Source: Bacillota bacterium
GTDB lineage: Bacteria > Bacillota > Clostridia > Lachnospirales > Lachnospiraceae
NCBI GenBank assembly: GCA_023416695.1
Contig: JAEZGY010000002.1
Coordinates: forward strand, 1-64,000
Direction of reading: 5' to 3'
DNA: 64,000 nt
Below the pieces are notes generated by a model. That model was not told the DNA's origin, ran no database searches, and saw only the letters and a program-made list of their open reading frames with translations. A program made the translations under genes and the position numbers. Shown piece by piece: positions 1 through 8,379 of this stretch. How positions within the stretch are numbered: position 1 is the stretch's first letter; the number at the start of each line of letters is the position of its first letter.

Positions 1-188
1 TGAAAGCTCAAAAAGAAGATGGTATTTGGAATTCAAAAGATGAAATAGTTGAACTAATTAATGCAGGTGACTTACAAAGTACTTATGAAGTTCAACAAAA
101 TAACTTTATTGATAGTGGAGCAGTAGCAGCACAAGTTCCAGTAGATAATTATGTGTTATTTCAAAATATGTTAGATGCAGCAAAATAA
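1..188 (+). CDS. 3' end of a gene cut by the window edge, possibly an ABC substrate-binding protein
   Basis: An open frame runs from the window edge to a TAA at 186-188 and encodes about 61 C-terminal residues. The tail is polar with no membrane segment and ends in NMLDAAK. The pattern F-x3-G-x-V followed by PVDNYVLF loosely resembles the C-termini of NitT/TauT-type extracytoplasmic binding proteins, but this is too little sequence to be sure. A binding protein would be notable because the NitT/TauT-type permease and ATPase at 12.9-14.5 kb have none beside them. Only the existence of a gene end is secure; the function is a guess. Confidence 0.4.
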   Translation, partial: KAQKEDGIWNSKDEIVELINAGDLQSTYEVQQNNFIDSGAVAAQVPVDNYVLFQNMLDAAK

Positions 189-257
189 ATTTCAAATTTT
201 GTAATAAAATCACTACCACCAGCTTTGAAGTGAACCCCTTTTGTTAGATAAATGATA

Positions 258-499
258 TGTACCCAGTTTTCTAGACACATCATTATACAATTGGATAATC
301 AAGCACTTACAACGGATGTCTTCCTGTAATTTACAGGAGGCATCCATTTTGTTTTTGCTTGAATTCGTCTAATATTATAGTAATCTATATATTCAGGCCA
401 TTGCCTATTTTTATATAGTTTCACACAGTTCATCTTAAAAACAAAATCATATTTCAAAACAAAATCCCCTTTACTGTTTTGTCCAGTAAAGGGGGTACA
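258..499 (-). mobile_element. Internally deleted IS3-family insertion sequence remnant
   Basis: Two imperfect inverted ends face each other. One starts TGTACCCAGTTTTCTAGACA at 258; the other, read on the minus strand from 499, is TGTACCCCCTTTACTGGACA. About 15 of 20 bases agree, and the similarity continues outward into ATGATA/ATTGATA. Between them lies only the C-terminal part of an IS3-type transposase. A full IS3 element is about 1.2-1.5 kb, so most of the interior has been lost. It cannot be active by itself. A second similar string (GAACCCCTTTTGTTAGATA, near 232) may be another eroded end. Confidence 0.6.
299..445 (-). pseudogene. IS3-family transposase OrfB, C-terminal fragment
   Basis: The minus-strand frame ends with YIDYYNIRRIQAKTKW followed by MPPVNYRK. 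This is the usual C-terminus of the DDE integrase subunit (OrfB) of IS3/IS150-group elements, where the Y-x-Y-N-x-x-R-I-Q-x-K region precedes the stop by a few residues. All three catalytic acidic residues lie in the missing upstream part. The open frame continues to 505 but residues before about 442 read through the terminal repeat and are not transposase. It is a decayed fragment with no function expected. Confidence 0.7.
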
Positions 500-523
500 T
501 ATCAATTTTTTATGTTTAGTACC

Positions 524-1831
524 CTACTTCCAACAGGGTAGAAGTTCCACTAGTTTAGGAACTTGTCCAAGGTAGGATAGAGAACCAAAGCAAAGGATAT
601 ATTCTTCCTTAGACACTAATTCTAAAGCTTGCTTTAGAGCATTTTCTAAACTACCAGCATCCATTACCTTCTTACAATACTTTACTGCCACATGAGCTAA
701 CTCACTTGATGTAAGCCCTCTTGGCCCTGGCGCTGTAACTGTAATCAAACATTTTGGTAGATTCCCTAAACACTGTAGCATTTCCCTATAATTCTTATCT
801 ACATATACGCCCATAATAAATACTCCCTGTCTGCCCTTAAATACTTTTGACAGAGTCTCCTTTAAAACCATTGCAGCACCTAGGTTATGTGCCCCATCTA
901 TCACTAGTGTTGGATTTTTCTTAAGAACAGTGAAACGGCCAAACAAAGAAGCTTTATAAAGTCCTTGGTCAATAGCCTCCTTAGATATTCTAAATCCTTT
1001 ATCTCTTAATAGCTGACAACACTCTATTGCAAGTGCAGCATTTCTTAACTGATGACTACCTAAAAGCTGTAGCTTATAAGGCCCTTTATCCTGATAGGTA
1101 AACTCCATCTTCTCTCCACTATATGAGAGTGGTTTTATGTCAGCCGGTGACATCTCTGTAACCGGTGACTTCATTTTTTTTGCAACTTCTTCAATAACAT
1201 CCTTAGCTTCCTTAAGAGCCTTATCTACAACGACTGGCACGAAAGGTTTGATAATGCCTGCTTTTTCCCTGGCAATTTCCTGTAGTGTATTACCTAGATA
1301 CTCCATATGATCCATACTAATTGAAGTAAAAACACAGGCAAGGACACGTTTAACTACATTGGTGGCATCTAACCTTCCACCCATTAAAGTCTCTAAAACT
1401 ACAATCTCACACTTCTGTCTAGCAAATTCTAAAAAGGCCATGGCTGTTTCCATCTCATAATAGGTGGGTTGGCTAAACCCCTCTTCTACCATTGCCAAAG
1501 ACGCTAGCTTTATTTGCTCTATATGCTTTGCCACTTGTTCTTTCTCAATATGAGCCCACTCTTTATCCATCCTTGAGACCTGAATACATTCCTCATACTC
1601 TTGTACCACTGGGGAGATGTAACGTCCCACCTTATATCCCGAACACACTAATATATTGGCAATAAAGGCACAAGTAGAACCCTTTCCATTAGTTCCAGCT
1701 ACATGAATAAATTGTAGTGTATCTTGAGGTCGTCCTAGCCTATTTAGTAGCTCTGTAATAGTTTCTAGTCCTAGCTTACTTCCAAGGCTACTCACCTCTT
1801 TCATATATGCTCTTGCTTCTTTATAGTCCAT
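524..1831 (-). CDS. folC: Bifunctional folylpolyglutamate synthase/dihydrofolate synthase
   Basis: Cytoplasmic Mur-ligase-fold enzyme that adds glutamate to (dihydro)folates using ATP. The 435-residue length is normal. The P-loop GTNGKGST is at residues 46-53, the second family signature GGRLDATN at 151-158, and the Mg-site region HMEYLGNTLQEIAREKAG follows. The usual SPHL motif reads SPVV here (around residue 73), a small departure from most FolC proteins. The start ATG at 1831 begins MDYKEARAYM, typical for the family. rlmI lies 47 bases upstream on the same strand, so the two are probably co-transcribed. An AbgT-type transporter for p-aminobenzoyl-glutamate lies nearby in the opposite orientation, which may or may not be meaningful. 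Confidence 0.95.
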   Translation of the reverse strand: MDYKEARAYMKEVSSLGSKLGLETITELLNRLGRPQDTLQFIHVAGTNGKGSTCAFIANILVCSGYKVGRYISPVVQEYEECIQVSRMDKEWAHIEKEQVAKHIEQIKLASLAMVEEGFSQPTYYEMETAMAFLEFARQKCEIVVLETLMGGRLDATNVVKRVLACVFTSISMDHMEYLGNTLQEIAREKAGIIKPFVPVVVDKALKEAKDVIEEVAKKMKSPVTEMSPADIKPLSYSGEKMEFTYQDKGPYKLQLLGSHQLRNAALAIECCQLLRDKGFRISKEAIDQGLYKASLFGRFTVLKKNPTLVIDGAHNLGAAMVLKETLSKVFKGRQGVFIMGVYVDKNYREMLQCLGNLPKCLITVTAPGPRGLTSSELAHVAVKYCKKVMDAGSLENALKQALELVSKEEYILCFGSLSYLGQVPKLVELLPCWK

Positions 1832-1878
1832 ATTCTTCTCCTACATACCTTATCAAATCTTCTCTCCCAAATGAAACA

Positions 1879-3081
1879 CTACTGCTCATTATATACTTGA
1901 AAAATATAGAATTTTAAATAGGAGGATTCCTCAGCTGCCCACAGGATAGGATGGTCTGGGGATTGCTGTCTATATTCAATCTGTCGTAAGCGTTTATGGG
2001 CAGCTCTAGCTGCTTGGCCAATGGTCTGAGTAAAAAGCTCTGGAGTCATAAAGTGTGAACAGGAACAGGTAGCAAAAAATCCCCCATCCTTAATAAGCTT
2101 TAAGGCACGGTAATTGATTTCACGATAACCCTTTACTGCATTTTTAACGGAACTACGAGATTTCGTAAAAGCTGGAGGATCAAGGATAATGACATCATAG
2201 TTCTCTCCCTTAGCCTCAAGCTCTGGTAATAAGTCAAAAACATCAGCACATCGAAAACTAACACGGTCTTCTAATCCGTTTAACTTTGCATTCTCTGTAG
2301 CTTGAATCACTCCAAGCTCAGAGGAATCTACTCCCACTACCTCTTTTGCTCCACCTAGACCAGCATTTAAAGCAAAAGATCCCGTATGTGTAAAGCAATC
2401 TAATACCTTAGCTCCAACACATAGCTTTTGCATGGCAAGTCGATTGTATTTTTGGTCTAAGAAAAAGCCTGTTTTCTGCCCTTCTGCCACATCCACATAA
2501 TACTTTACTCCGTTTTCTTCAATTAATACTTTTGTATCAAAAGGTTCCCCTATAAAGCCCTTCACCCTCTCCATTCCTTCTTGAAGGCGCACTTTAGCAT
2601 CACTTCTCTCATAGATTCCACGAATTGTAATGCCCTCTTTTTTAAGAATCTCTACTAAGATATTTAAAATCTCCTCCTTATACCTATCTATACCAAGGGC
2701 TAAGGATTCCACTACTAAAACATCATTATACTTATCTACTACAAACCCAGGAAAAAAGTCTGCTTCCCCAAAGATCACTCTACAGCTTTTAGTATCTACC
2801 GTAGCCTTTCTATAGTCCCAAGCTGCCTGTACACGTTTTTCCCAAAACTCCTTATTAATCTCTTGCCCCTTTTTCCTAGTCAACAAACGTACCCTTATCT
2901 TAGACGCAAGATTCATAAAGCCTATCCCCATAAAATAACCGTCAAAATCCTGCACCTCAACAAGCCCACCATTATTAAATTCTCCGGTAACCTCAGCGAT
3001 CTCATTGTCAAAGATCCACATGCCACCAGCTTTTATTGTTCTTCCTTCCCCTTTTTTTAAAGTAACCGTCGTTTTTTCCAT
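1879..3081 (-). CDS. rlmI: Class I SAM-dependent rRNA methyltransferase, RlmI type
   Basis: Predicted 23S rRNA (cytosine-5) methyltransferase of the RlmI/YccW family, 400 residues. An N-terminal PUA RNA-binding domain (about residues 1-75) is followed by the central EEHEE-like region and a Rossmann methyltransferase domain. Visible motifs are GQKTGFFLDQ (201-210), the SAM-binding VLDCFTHTGSF (226-236) and motif IV DPPAF (301-305). A late Cys in SCSHFM is compatible with the catalytic cysteine of m5C enzymes. It is the first gene of the folC pair. Family assignment is firm; the exact target base is inferred from E. coli RlmI. Confidence 0.92.
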   Translation of the reverse strand: MEKTTVTLKKGEGRTIKAGGMWIFDNEIAEVTGEFNNGGLVEVQDFDGYFMGIGFMNLASKIRVRLLTRKKGQEINKEFWEKRVQAAWDYRKATVDTKSCRVIFGEADFFPGFVVDKYNDVLVVESLALGIDRYKEEILNILVEILKKEGITIRGIYERSDAKVRLQEGMERVKGFIGEPFDTKVLIEENGVKYYVDVAEGQKTGFFLDQKYNRLAMQKLCVGAKVLDCFTHTGSFALNAGLGGAKEVVGVDSSELGVIQATENAKLNGLEDRVSFRCADVFDLLPELEAKGENYDVIILDPPAFTKSRSSVKNAVKGYREINYRALKLIKDGGFFATCSCSHFMTPELFTQTIGQAARAAHKRLRQIEYRQQSPDHPILWAAEESSYLKFYIFQVYNEQ

Positions 3082-3148
3082 TCTCTTCTCCTATTATAGA
3101 TGACTTCGTATTTATAAGCTATTGTATGCCTACTACAACATTTGGTCA

Positions 3149-3169
3149 AGAAGCTTAAAGTAAGCTTCT
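3149..3169. other. Perfect inverted repeat upstream of rlmI
   Basis: AGAAGCTTA-AAG-TAAGCTTCT, a 9-bp perfect stem with a 3-base loop in the divergent spacer between rlmI and the CmpB-like gene. No T-run follows in either direction, so it is not a standard terminator. It could be an operator or a leader hairpin. Confidence 0.35.
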
Positions 3170-3244
3170 GTATTATTACCATTAATTTTCAAATGGATTT
3201 TAAAAAATTAGAATAACCACACTTCACAATCAAATACTAAACTT

Positions 3245-3661
3245 ATGAAAAAGAATGTATTTACTAATTTTATTATTTGCGGTAGCTTAGGCTGGTGTTT
3301 GGAGTGCTTCTGGACGGGATTAAGTGCCATTATAAAGCATAAAGATCCTAAACTTCTTTGCTCCACCTCTGTTTGGATGTTTCCTATCTATGGTCTAGGT
3401 GCCTTAATCAAACCTATAAGTAACTTATTGGGCAAGACTAATGCCATTATAAGAGGAGGCGTATACACAATTGGCATCTTCTTTACAGAGTATTCTTTAG
3501 GTACTCTACTAAAAAAATATAAGGCTTGCCCTTGGGACTACTCAAAATCGAAATATAGTTACAAAGGAGTCATTAGACTTGATTATGCCCCTCTATGGTT
3601 TATTGTGGGTTTGCTCTTTGAAAAAATTTTAAAGTCACCTGCCAAAAATGCAAAAAGATAA
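3245..3661 (+). CDS. Putative ABC-transporter type IV (CmpB-like) membrane protein
   Basis: A 138-residue integral membrane protein. It resembles the PF06541 family (ABC_trans_CmpB, formerly DUF1113) through GWCLECFW near the N-terminus, the SVWMFPIYGLG turn and a C-terminal LDYAPLWFIVGLLFE segment. Four to five hydrophobic segments are predicted by eye. The molecular role of the family is not settled; despite its name no ATPase partner is adjacent here. It is transcribed divergently from rlmI and precedes the AbgT gene by about 190 bases, so co-transcription with abgT is possible. Confidence 0.7.
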   Translation: MKKNVFTNFIICGSLGWCLECFWTGLSAIIKHKDPKLLCSTSVWMFPIYGLGALIKPISNLLGKTNAIIRGGVYTIGIFFTEYSLGTLLKKYKACPWDYSKSKYSYKGVIRLDYAPLWFIVGLLFEKILKSPAKNAKR

Positions 3662-3851
3662 CTTTATACTACTTTTTCATTTGTGCATCATGCATATATA
3701 AAATACCATGTACTGGGAATACTGGTTTTATTTATCATTATTGGTAACAATGTTGTGTTGCTTTATCGTGCTAAATCGTTAAAAATAGTACCTAGTAACG
3801 CAGAATTTAGTCGAATCCTGCATTATATTATGAAGAAATGGGTGGATATTT

Positions 3852-5399
3852 ATGAAAAAACGAAATGAAGCTTCAAAAAAAGTTTCACTAGTGGAACGTA
3901 TTGGTTCAAAGATTCCAGATCCTGTGGTAATCTTTATCTTCTTATTCATCGTTATCATGTTAGCAAGTGCTTTACTTGGAGGTAAAACCTTTAGCATGAT
4001 GGGTAATGATGGACAAGACGTAACATATGGTATTAAAAACATGTTTACAACAGAGAACATAAGATGGCTTTTTGATAATGCTATTCTAACTAACTGGGTT
4101 GGCTATGCCTCTGGTATACTAGGTGTAATCCTGATTGTTATGTTTGGTATTGGTATTTCAGAAGAGTCTGGTCTTCTTTCAGCTTTAATTAGAAAACTTG
4201 GCGGAAATATCTCTGATCGTTTTCTTCCTTACTTACTTGTATTTTTAGGTATTATGAGTAATATTGCCTCTGATGCCGGGTATATTATCTTGATACCACT
4301 TGCTGGTCTTCTATATCTAGGACTAAAGAAAAACCCTCTTATCGGTATGTTTGCCGCATTTGCAGGTGTATCTGCCGGCTTTAGTGCTAACTTAATTCCA
4401 GCGACTGTTGTGGACATTCTTGTGGGTAGAAATGCTCAGGGCTTTGCCAATGCACAGAATGTGCCTTTTGTATCTTACCTAGGTAAAAACCTTAATGCAT
4501 TTACTATGCACTACTTCTTTATGGTAGCTTCCACTGTTTTATTAGTTCTTCTTGGTGGATTTATTACAAACAAATTCATTCGTCCTAAGTTTGAAAAAAT
4601 GTCCTATGATGTACCGGACGATGTTGATATTAGTGAATTCGGTGTAACAGACACTGAGAAAAAAGGCTTAAGATGGGCTTTAGTAGGTTTCCTTCTATCT
4701 CTAGGTTTCTGCGTGATTTTAGCAGTTGGTCCACTTAGAAGCTATGTGGATCCTACCACTGGAGATACTGTAACTCCATTTTTAGAAAACATCATTCTAT
4801 TAATCACCTTCATCTTCTTTATGAGTGGTGCATTCTATGGATATGCCACAAAGAGATTTACGAAGCTACAGGATGTTATTGAAGCAATGGCGAAACAAGT
4901 TGGTACCATGGGCTATGTTATCATCTTAACTTTCTTCAGTTACAATACTTTAGCACTACTTTCCTATACAGGACTTGGAACCTACATCACTTACCTAGGG
5001 GCACAGCTTCTAGAAAATCTAGGCTTAAACCAAAGTCCAACCCTATTAATAATTGCCTTCATTTTAATTACTGCAATTATTAACTTATTTGTAGGAGGCT
5101 TAACCTCTAAGTGGTTACTACTTGGACCAATTTTCATTCCAATGCTATACAATGCAAACCCTAATATGACTCCAGATGTTGTGGCAGCTGCTTATCGTTT
5201 AGCAGACTCTTCTACAAACATCATAACTCCTCTTATGAGCTACGCGGGTATTGTATTAGTATTTATGAGAAAATACAAAAAAGATTTTAATGTTGGTAAC
5301 TTAATCGGGGCAATGTTGCCATATTCTATTGCTTTCATCATTTCCTGGACGATTCTGTTACTCATCTTTATAAACTTTAGAATTCCTCTTGGATTCTAG
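3852..5399 (+). CDS. AbgT-family (p-aminobenzoyl-glutamate/drug) transporter
   Basis: Polytopic inner-membrane transporter of 515 residues, typical for AbgT/MtrF. The N-terminus is short and cytoplasmic, then IPDPVVIFIFLF opens the first membrane segment. The family signatures SDAGYIILIPLAGLLY and GFSANLIPATVVDILVG in the first half and GGLTSKWLLLGPIFIPML and ADSSTNIITPLMSY in the second half are all present. Members use ion gradients to import p-aminobenzoyl-glutamate or to export sulfonamides; which applies here cannot be read from sequence. folC lies about 2 kb away on the other strand, giving a loose folate theme. A strong terminator follows directly. Confidence 0.9.
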   Translation: MKKRNEASKKVSLVERIGSKIPDPVVIFIFLFIVIMLASALLGGKTFSMMGNDGQDVTYGIKNMFTTENIRWLFDNAILTNWVGYASGILGVILIVMFGIGISEESGLLSALIRKLGGNISDRFLPYLLVFLGIMSNIASDAGYIILIPLAGLLYLGLKKNPLIGMFAAFAGVSAGFSANLIPATVVDILVGRNAQGFANAQNVPFVSYLGKNLNAFTMHYFFMVASTVLLVLLGGFITNKFIRPKFEKMSYDVPDDVDISEFGVTDTEKKGLRWALVGFLLSLGFCVILAVGPLRSYVDPTTGDTVTPFLENIILLITFIFFMSGAFYGYATKRFTKLQDVIEAMAKQVGTMGYVIILTFFSYNTLALLSYTGLGTYITYLGAQLLENLGLNQSPTLLIIAFILITAIINLFVGGLTSKWLLLGPIFIPMLYNANPNMTPDVVAAAYRLADSSTNIITPLMSYAGIVLVFMRKYKKDFNVGNLIGAMLPYSIAFIISWTILLLIFINFRIPLGF

Positions 5400-5401
5400 T
5401 A

Positions 5402-5448
5402 AAAAGGGCTGTTGTACTTAAGTATCATGTAACAACAGCCCTTTTCTT
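5402..5448. terminator. Bidirectional intrinsic terminator (abgT/MIF homologue)
   Basis: AAAAGGGCTGTTGT pairs with ACAACAGCCCTTTT, a 14-bp stem with A- and T-rich flanks, between two convergent genes. It fits termination in both directions. Confidence 0.85.
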
Positions 5449-5453
5449 ATCCT

Positions 5454-5798
5454 CTAAAAGTTATTACCATTCCAACCCCAGTTCTCAATCTCCTGATAGG
5501 TTACATAGATCTTATCTCCTGGAACACCAAGCTCCTCATTAAAAATGGAGCAAATCGCTCTAGTAAGATTATCGTAAGCCTTTTGATTCGCAGAACCGAA
5601 GATTTTCACTTCCACAAAAGCTATTTTTTCAAACTTTTGTCCCTTAAAATATAAAGTATACTCATCCTCAAACCCAACCATTAACCAGTTCTCACTTTTA
5701 CCAGGAATCAGCTCTATGGCCTTTCCTAATTTCGCTTTGATACTCTCCTGCTTTTCTTCGCTTATCTTTACACTAACCTTTGCATTGATAAATGGCAT
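5454..5798 (-). CDS. MIF-family tautomerase homologue
   Basis: A 114-residue protein of the tautomerase superfamily. It starts Met-Pro-Phe, so removal of Met leaves the catalytic N-terminal proline (Pro1). Similarity to macrophage migration inhibitory factor runs along the full length: a central Lys-Ile-Phe-Gly strand aligning with the KIG active-site strand, a YDNLTRAICSIFNEELGV helix, the IYVTYQEIE strand and the closing NWGWNGNNF. The human MIF CxxC motif is absent. Members catalyse keto-enol tautomerisation of phenylpyruvate-like compounds in vitro; the bacterial role is unclear. It lies 67 bases downstream of the superoxide dismutase gene on the same strand and may share its transcript. 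Confidence 0.85.
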   Translation of the reverse strand: MPFINAKVSVKISEEKQESIKAKLGKAIELIPGKSENWLMVGFEDEYTLYFKGQKFEKIAFVEVKIFGSANQKAYDNLTRAICSIFNEELGVPGDKIYVTYQEIENWGWNGNNF

Positions 5799-5865
5799 TT
5801 AAACGTCCTCCTTATTCCTACTGTTGGTATTTTACAAATATTATAGCAGAATTCACCACCACAAG

Positions 5866-6459
5866 CTATAACTGGTAATTTAATACCCTTTGTTTTATTA
5901 TATCCCAGTGAATATTTTCTATAAAGGCATTGATGTACTTCGCCTTATCAATGCCATATTGAATATTGTAGGCATGTTCATACATATCTAATACTAAGAT
6001 TGGTAAGGATAGTACTGCATCTCCTGTTTCATGATCATCTAGAGAAAGGTTTCGTAGGATTTTACACCTTTGATCAAAAGCCAACACTACCCAACCTCTA
6101 CTGGCCTTTGCCGTAGCAATAAAGTTCTCCTTCCATGCATCATAACCACCAAAATAGGTTTGAAACATAGTAAGGATTTCATTACAAGGGCTTTGACAAA
6201 ACCCTCCTATATTACGAAAGTATAGCTCGTGAAGAATGACTCCGTTAAGAGCATAGGCTTCCCCTCTTTTTAAGCCACGATACTCTCCATTGGTCGTATT
6301 GGCTTTTTCTCTTATCTCAGGCATTATCTTTGATAATTCTTCTGTAATCATATTTATCTGCTCTACATAACCCTTATATAATGTATTATGCGCATCAAAT
6401 TGTCGCTGGTTAATTACTGTGATATCCGGTGTATGATGAAATCTTACAGCATTAATCAC
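5866..6459 (-). CDS. Fe/Mn-type superoxide dismutase
   Basis: Dismutes superoxide to hydrogen peroxide and oxygen in the cytoplasm. Length 197 residues is normal. All four metal ligands can be placed: His24 (DAHNTLYKGY), His77 (VILHELYF), Asp158 and His162 (VLDMYEHAY). The second helix reads LNGVILHELYFRN rather than the N-x-S-x-F-W type, marking it as a divergent clostridial subgroup, so iron versus manganese cannot be decided. The start is a GTG with GGAGG 7 bases upstream; an ATG just upstream is followed at once by a stop in its own frame. The MIF homologue follows in the same direction. Confidence 0.9.
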   Translation of the reverse strand: MINAVRFHHTPDITVINQRQFDAHNTLYKGYVEQINMITEELSKIMPEIREKANTTNGEYRGLKRGEAYALNGVILHELYFRNIGGFCQSPCNEILTMFQTYFGGYDAWKENFIATAKASRGWVVLAFDQRCKILRNLSLDDHETGDAVLSLPILVLDMYEHAYNIQYGIDKAKYINAFIENIHWDIIKQRVLNYQL

Positions 6460-6545
6460 ACCATTACCTCCACACCATACTAGTATAATAGTATTGAGGA
6501 ATCACTAAATTAATGCTATGATAAAAAGAAAAAAGGGAACATTAG

Positions 6546-7406
6546 ATGCTAAAAACTATTATTTTGAAACTATCTAAAGGGAGAGACCTAAAGACATATC
6601 CAGATTTACTGTTATCTCTTAAAAGTAATTCAATCGAAGTGATAAGCTTAGGGCATAATAACTTAGAGGCTACTCCCTTATTAGCTTATATAAATGAAGC
6701 CTCCCTTATCATAAAAGACTGTCTACTAATTACAGACTGCCAACAAACAGCCCATGAAGCGAAGTCCTTACATCTTGCTTGCATTGGAATTTCCTCCTTA
6801 GAGGGAGGCTTCTTTAGTGGAGCGAGCTGTATTATAGATTCTATTAAGTATCTTCAATATGATAGCGTATTAGAAGAATACAACCGCTTTTATAACCTAC
6901 CTTCCACCATCACATGCACAAATCGCTTAATCATCCGAGAACTCACAGTGACGGAAATTGAGGCTATGTATCAACTGTATGAGGATAAGGAGTACGTCAA
7001 ATTTCTTCCTCCTCTTCTTTCCCTTGAAAAGGAAATGGAAAAGCATGCTTCCTATATAAAACATGTATATAACTTTTATCGCTATGGTCTTTGGGGTGTT
7101 TTTCTTCAAAACACGGATAAACTAATAGGAAGATGTGGATTGCAAAGCATTGAGCTTGATGGCTCTTCTGAAGTGGAGCTAGCCTATCTCATAGACTCCG
7201 CCTATAGTCAAATGGGCTATGGTTATGAAGCAACCTCAAAAATCCTTGAGATAGCAAGAGAAAAATTCTATCTAACCTCTGTCATTGTAAGAATTCATAA
7301 AGACAACCAGCCTTCCATTCGTTTGGCTGAAAAATTAGGCTTCCACTATGAAAAACCTCTTCCTGATGAGGAACAGCTTTTATATCGTATTGATTTTAGG
7401 CGTTAA
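6546..7406 (+). CDS. GNAT N-acetyltransferase with an N-terminal HAD-like region
   Basis: A 286-residue two-part protein. Residues about 125-286 form a GNAT acetyltransferase: RLIIRELTVTEIEAMYQLY at the start, the acetyl-CoA loop region QMGYGYEATSKILEIAREK, and DNQPSIRLAEKLGFHYEK at the end (RimJ/RimL-like pattern). The first 120 residues are not part of a normal GNAT. Their spacing (LLITDCQQTAHEAKSLHLAC, IGIS) recalls the late part of HAD phosphatases where an Asp-Ser pair precedes an Ala-Gly helix, but the nucleophile Asp motif is missing. The substrate is unknown. The gene is divergent from sod. Confidence 0.8.
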   Translation: MLKTIILKLSKGRDLKTYPDLLLSLKSNSIEVISLGHNNLEATPLLAYINEASLIIKDCLLITDCQQTAHEAKSLHLACIGISSLEGGFFSGASCIIDSIKYLQYDSVLEEYNRFYNLPSTITCTNRLIIRELTVTEIEAMYQLYEDKEYVKFLPPLLSLEKEMEKHASYIKHVYNFYRYGLWGVFLQNTDKLIGRCGLQSIELDGSSEVELAYLIDSAYSQMGYGYEATSKILEIAREKFYLTSVIVRIHKDNQPSIRLAEKLGFHYEKPLPDEEQLLYRIDFRR

Positions 7407-7448
7407 TTCATTTACAATGGGTAATGGAGTTGAAAGGAATATGCCAGT

Positions 7449-7625
7449 ATGATTAAGAAATCTATAAATCGTAGGGGAAAACCTACTTCTAGCAAGCAAT
7501 CATCCCCAGATAATCGATATCAACAGGCGACACATTCTGTTGCCAAAACTTATGAGCAAAAAAGTGACTCTACTGTCTATACCAAATACTATACTCATAA
7601 AAAAAAGCATCCACAAGAGGATTGA
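7449..7625 (+). CDS. Small basic hypothetical protein (58 aa)
   Basis: ATG at 7449 opens a 58-codon frame rich in Lys, Ser, Thr and Tyr, starting MIKKSINRRGK and ending KKKHPQED. It is hydrophilic, with no signal or membrane segment. A GAAAGGAA stretch precedes the start by about 10 bases, a moderate ribosome binding site. It sits in the same direction between the GNAT gene and the 85-residue gene upstream of fur. I do not recognise it. Tight spacing supports a real gene; composition alone does not. Confidence 0.45.
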   Translation: MIKKSINRRGKPTSSKQSSPDNRYQQATHSVAKTYEQKSDSTVYTKYYTHKKKHPQED

Positions 7626-7654
7626 GAAAACAATATTAACTCAGGAGGTACTTA

Positions 7655-7912
7655 ATGGACGAGTTATATAAAGCAATAGAGAATAAAATATTAGCAAGCG
7701 GATACCCTCAACAGGTAAGCGGATACGACATATATAATGAAATATGTGATTTTATCGATGGCAAGGAAACTGGGGCTTATGTATTTATGACTAAGAAGGA
7801 TAATGATGATGTCTACGAATACAACCTGCAGATTCATGATGAGGACTTTAATCTAAGTACTCTTACCATTACAACCAAAGATAACACCTATCTGATCGAT
7901 TTTGATGCATAG
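7655..7912 (+). CDS. Conserved-looking hypothetical protein upstream of a Fur-family gene (85 aa)
   Basis: An 85-residue acidic soluble protein with a strong AGGAGGT site before its ATG. It begins MDELYKAIENKILASGYP and ends in a predicted beta-rich region (YEYNLQIHDEDFNLSTLTI). Its stop codon is contained in the AGGAGGT of the next gene, so it is translationally coupled to the Fur-family regulator. No metal-binding cysteine cluster or catalytic motif is seen. I cannot assign a family; the tight coupling suggests a linked role in metal or peroxide response, which is inference. Confidence 0.75.
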   Translation: MDELYKAIENKILASGYPQQVSGYDIYNEICDFIDGKETGAYVFMTKKDNDDVYEYNLQIHDEDFNLSTLTITTKDNTYLIDFDA

Positions 7913-7923
7913 GAGGTTTTGTG

Positions 7924-8322
7924 ATGGAACGTACAAGGAATACCAAGCAAAAACAACATATATTAAACATTCTAAGTACAGCTAAGGGCCCTATGTCAAT
8001 CAACGAGATTTACAACTGTTGTATCACAACCTATCCTAAGATAGCCAAATCTACTATTTATCGTAATGTCGACGCATTAATTAAGCAGAATCTGATTGAT
8101 AAGTATTATCTTCAGGAAAATGAAATGTTCTATCAGATTAAGAATACCACCTCAGAACATAAGCACTATGTGATCTGCAACAGCTGCAAGAAGATGTTTG
8201 ACCTTCCTGTATGCCCGATTCACGATATACAGTCCTGTCTTAACGACTATGGCTTTACAGTAACAGACCACTATATACAGATTAGTGGCCAATGTATGGA
8301 TTGCAAAGAGAACAGAAAATAA
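7924..8322 (+). CDS. Fur-family transcriptional regulator
   Basis: Metal-dependent DNA-binding repressor of the Fur/Zur/PerR family, about 132 residues. The N-terminal winged helix has SINEIYNCC...TIYRNVDALIKQNLI, and the C-terminal dimerisation domain has SEHKHYVICNSCKK and, at the end, CMDC, which together make the structural zinc site (two CxxC pairs). Which metal or peroxide it senses is not clear. The frame opens with GTG at 7921 followed by ATG at 7924; AGGAGGT ends at 7917, so the ATG has the better spacing and is chosen. It overlaps functionally with the upstream 85-residue gene. Confidence 0.88.
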   Translation: MERTRNTKQKQHILNILSTAKGPMSINEIYNCCITTYPKIAKSTIYRNVDALIKQNLIDKYYLQENEMFYQIKNTTSEHKHYVICNSCKKMFDLPVCPIHDIQSCLNDYGFTVTDHYIQISGQCMDCKENRK

Positions 8323-8328
8323 ACAAAA

Positions 8329-8369
8329 GGACTTTACAGCTTTTCAGTCTGTAAAGTCCTCTTTCTTTT
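8329..8369 (+). terminator. Intrinsic terminator after the Fur-family gene
   Basis: AGGACTTTACAG pairs with CTGTAAAGTCCT (12-bp perfect stem, 8-base loop) and is followed by a TTTCTTTTC tract. Confidence 0.85.
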
Positions 8370-8379
8370 CTCTTCTTAC

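Noticed and set aside
3683..3868. 61-codon plus-strand frame overlapping the start of the AbgT gene
   Set aside because: No ribosome binding site, and its 3' end runs into the AbgT coding region in another frame.
524..5399. A folate gene cluster of folC and abgT
   Set aside because: They are on opposite strands and separated by rlmI and an unrelated membrane protein; proximity alone is weak evidence.
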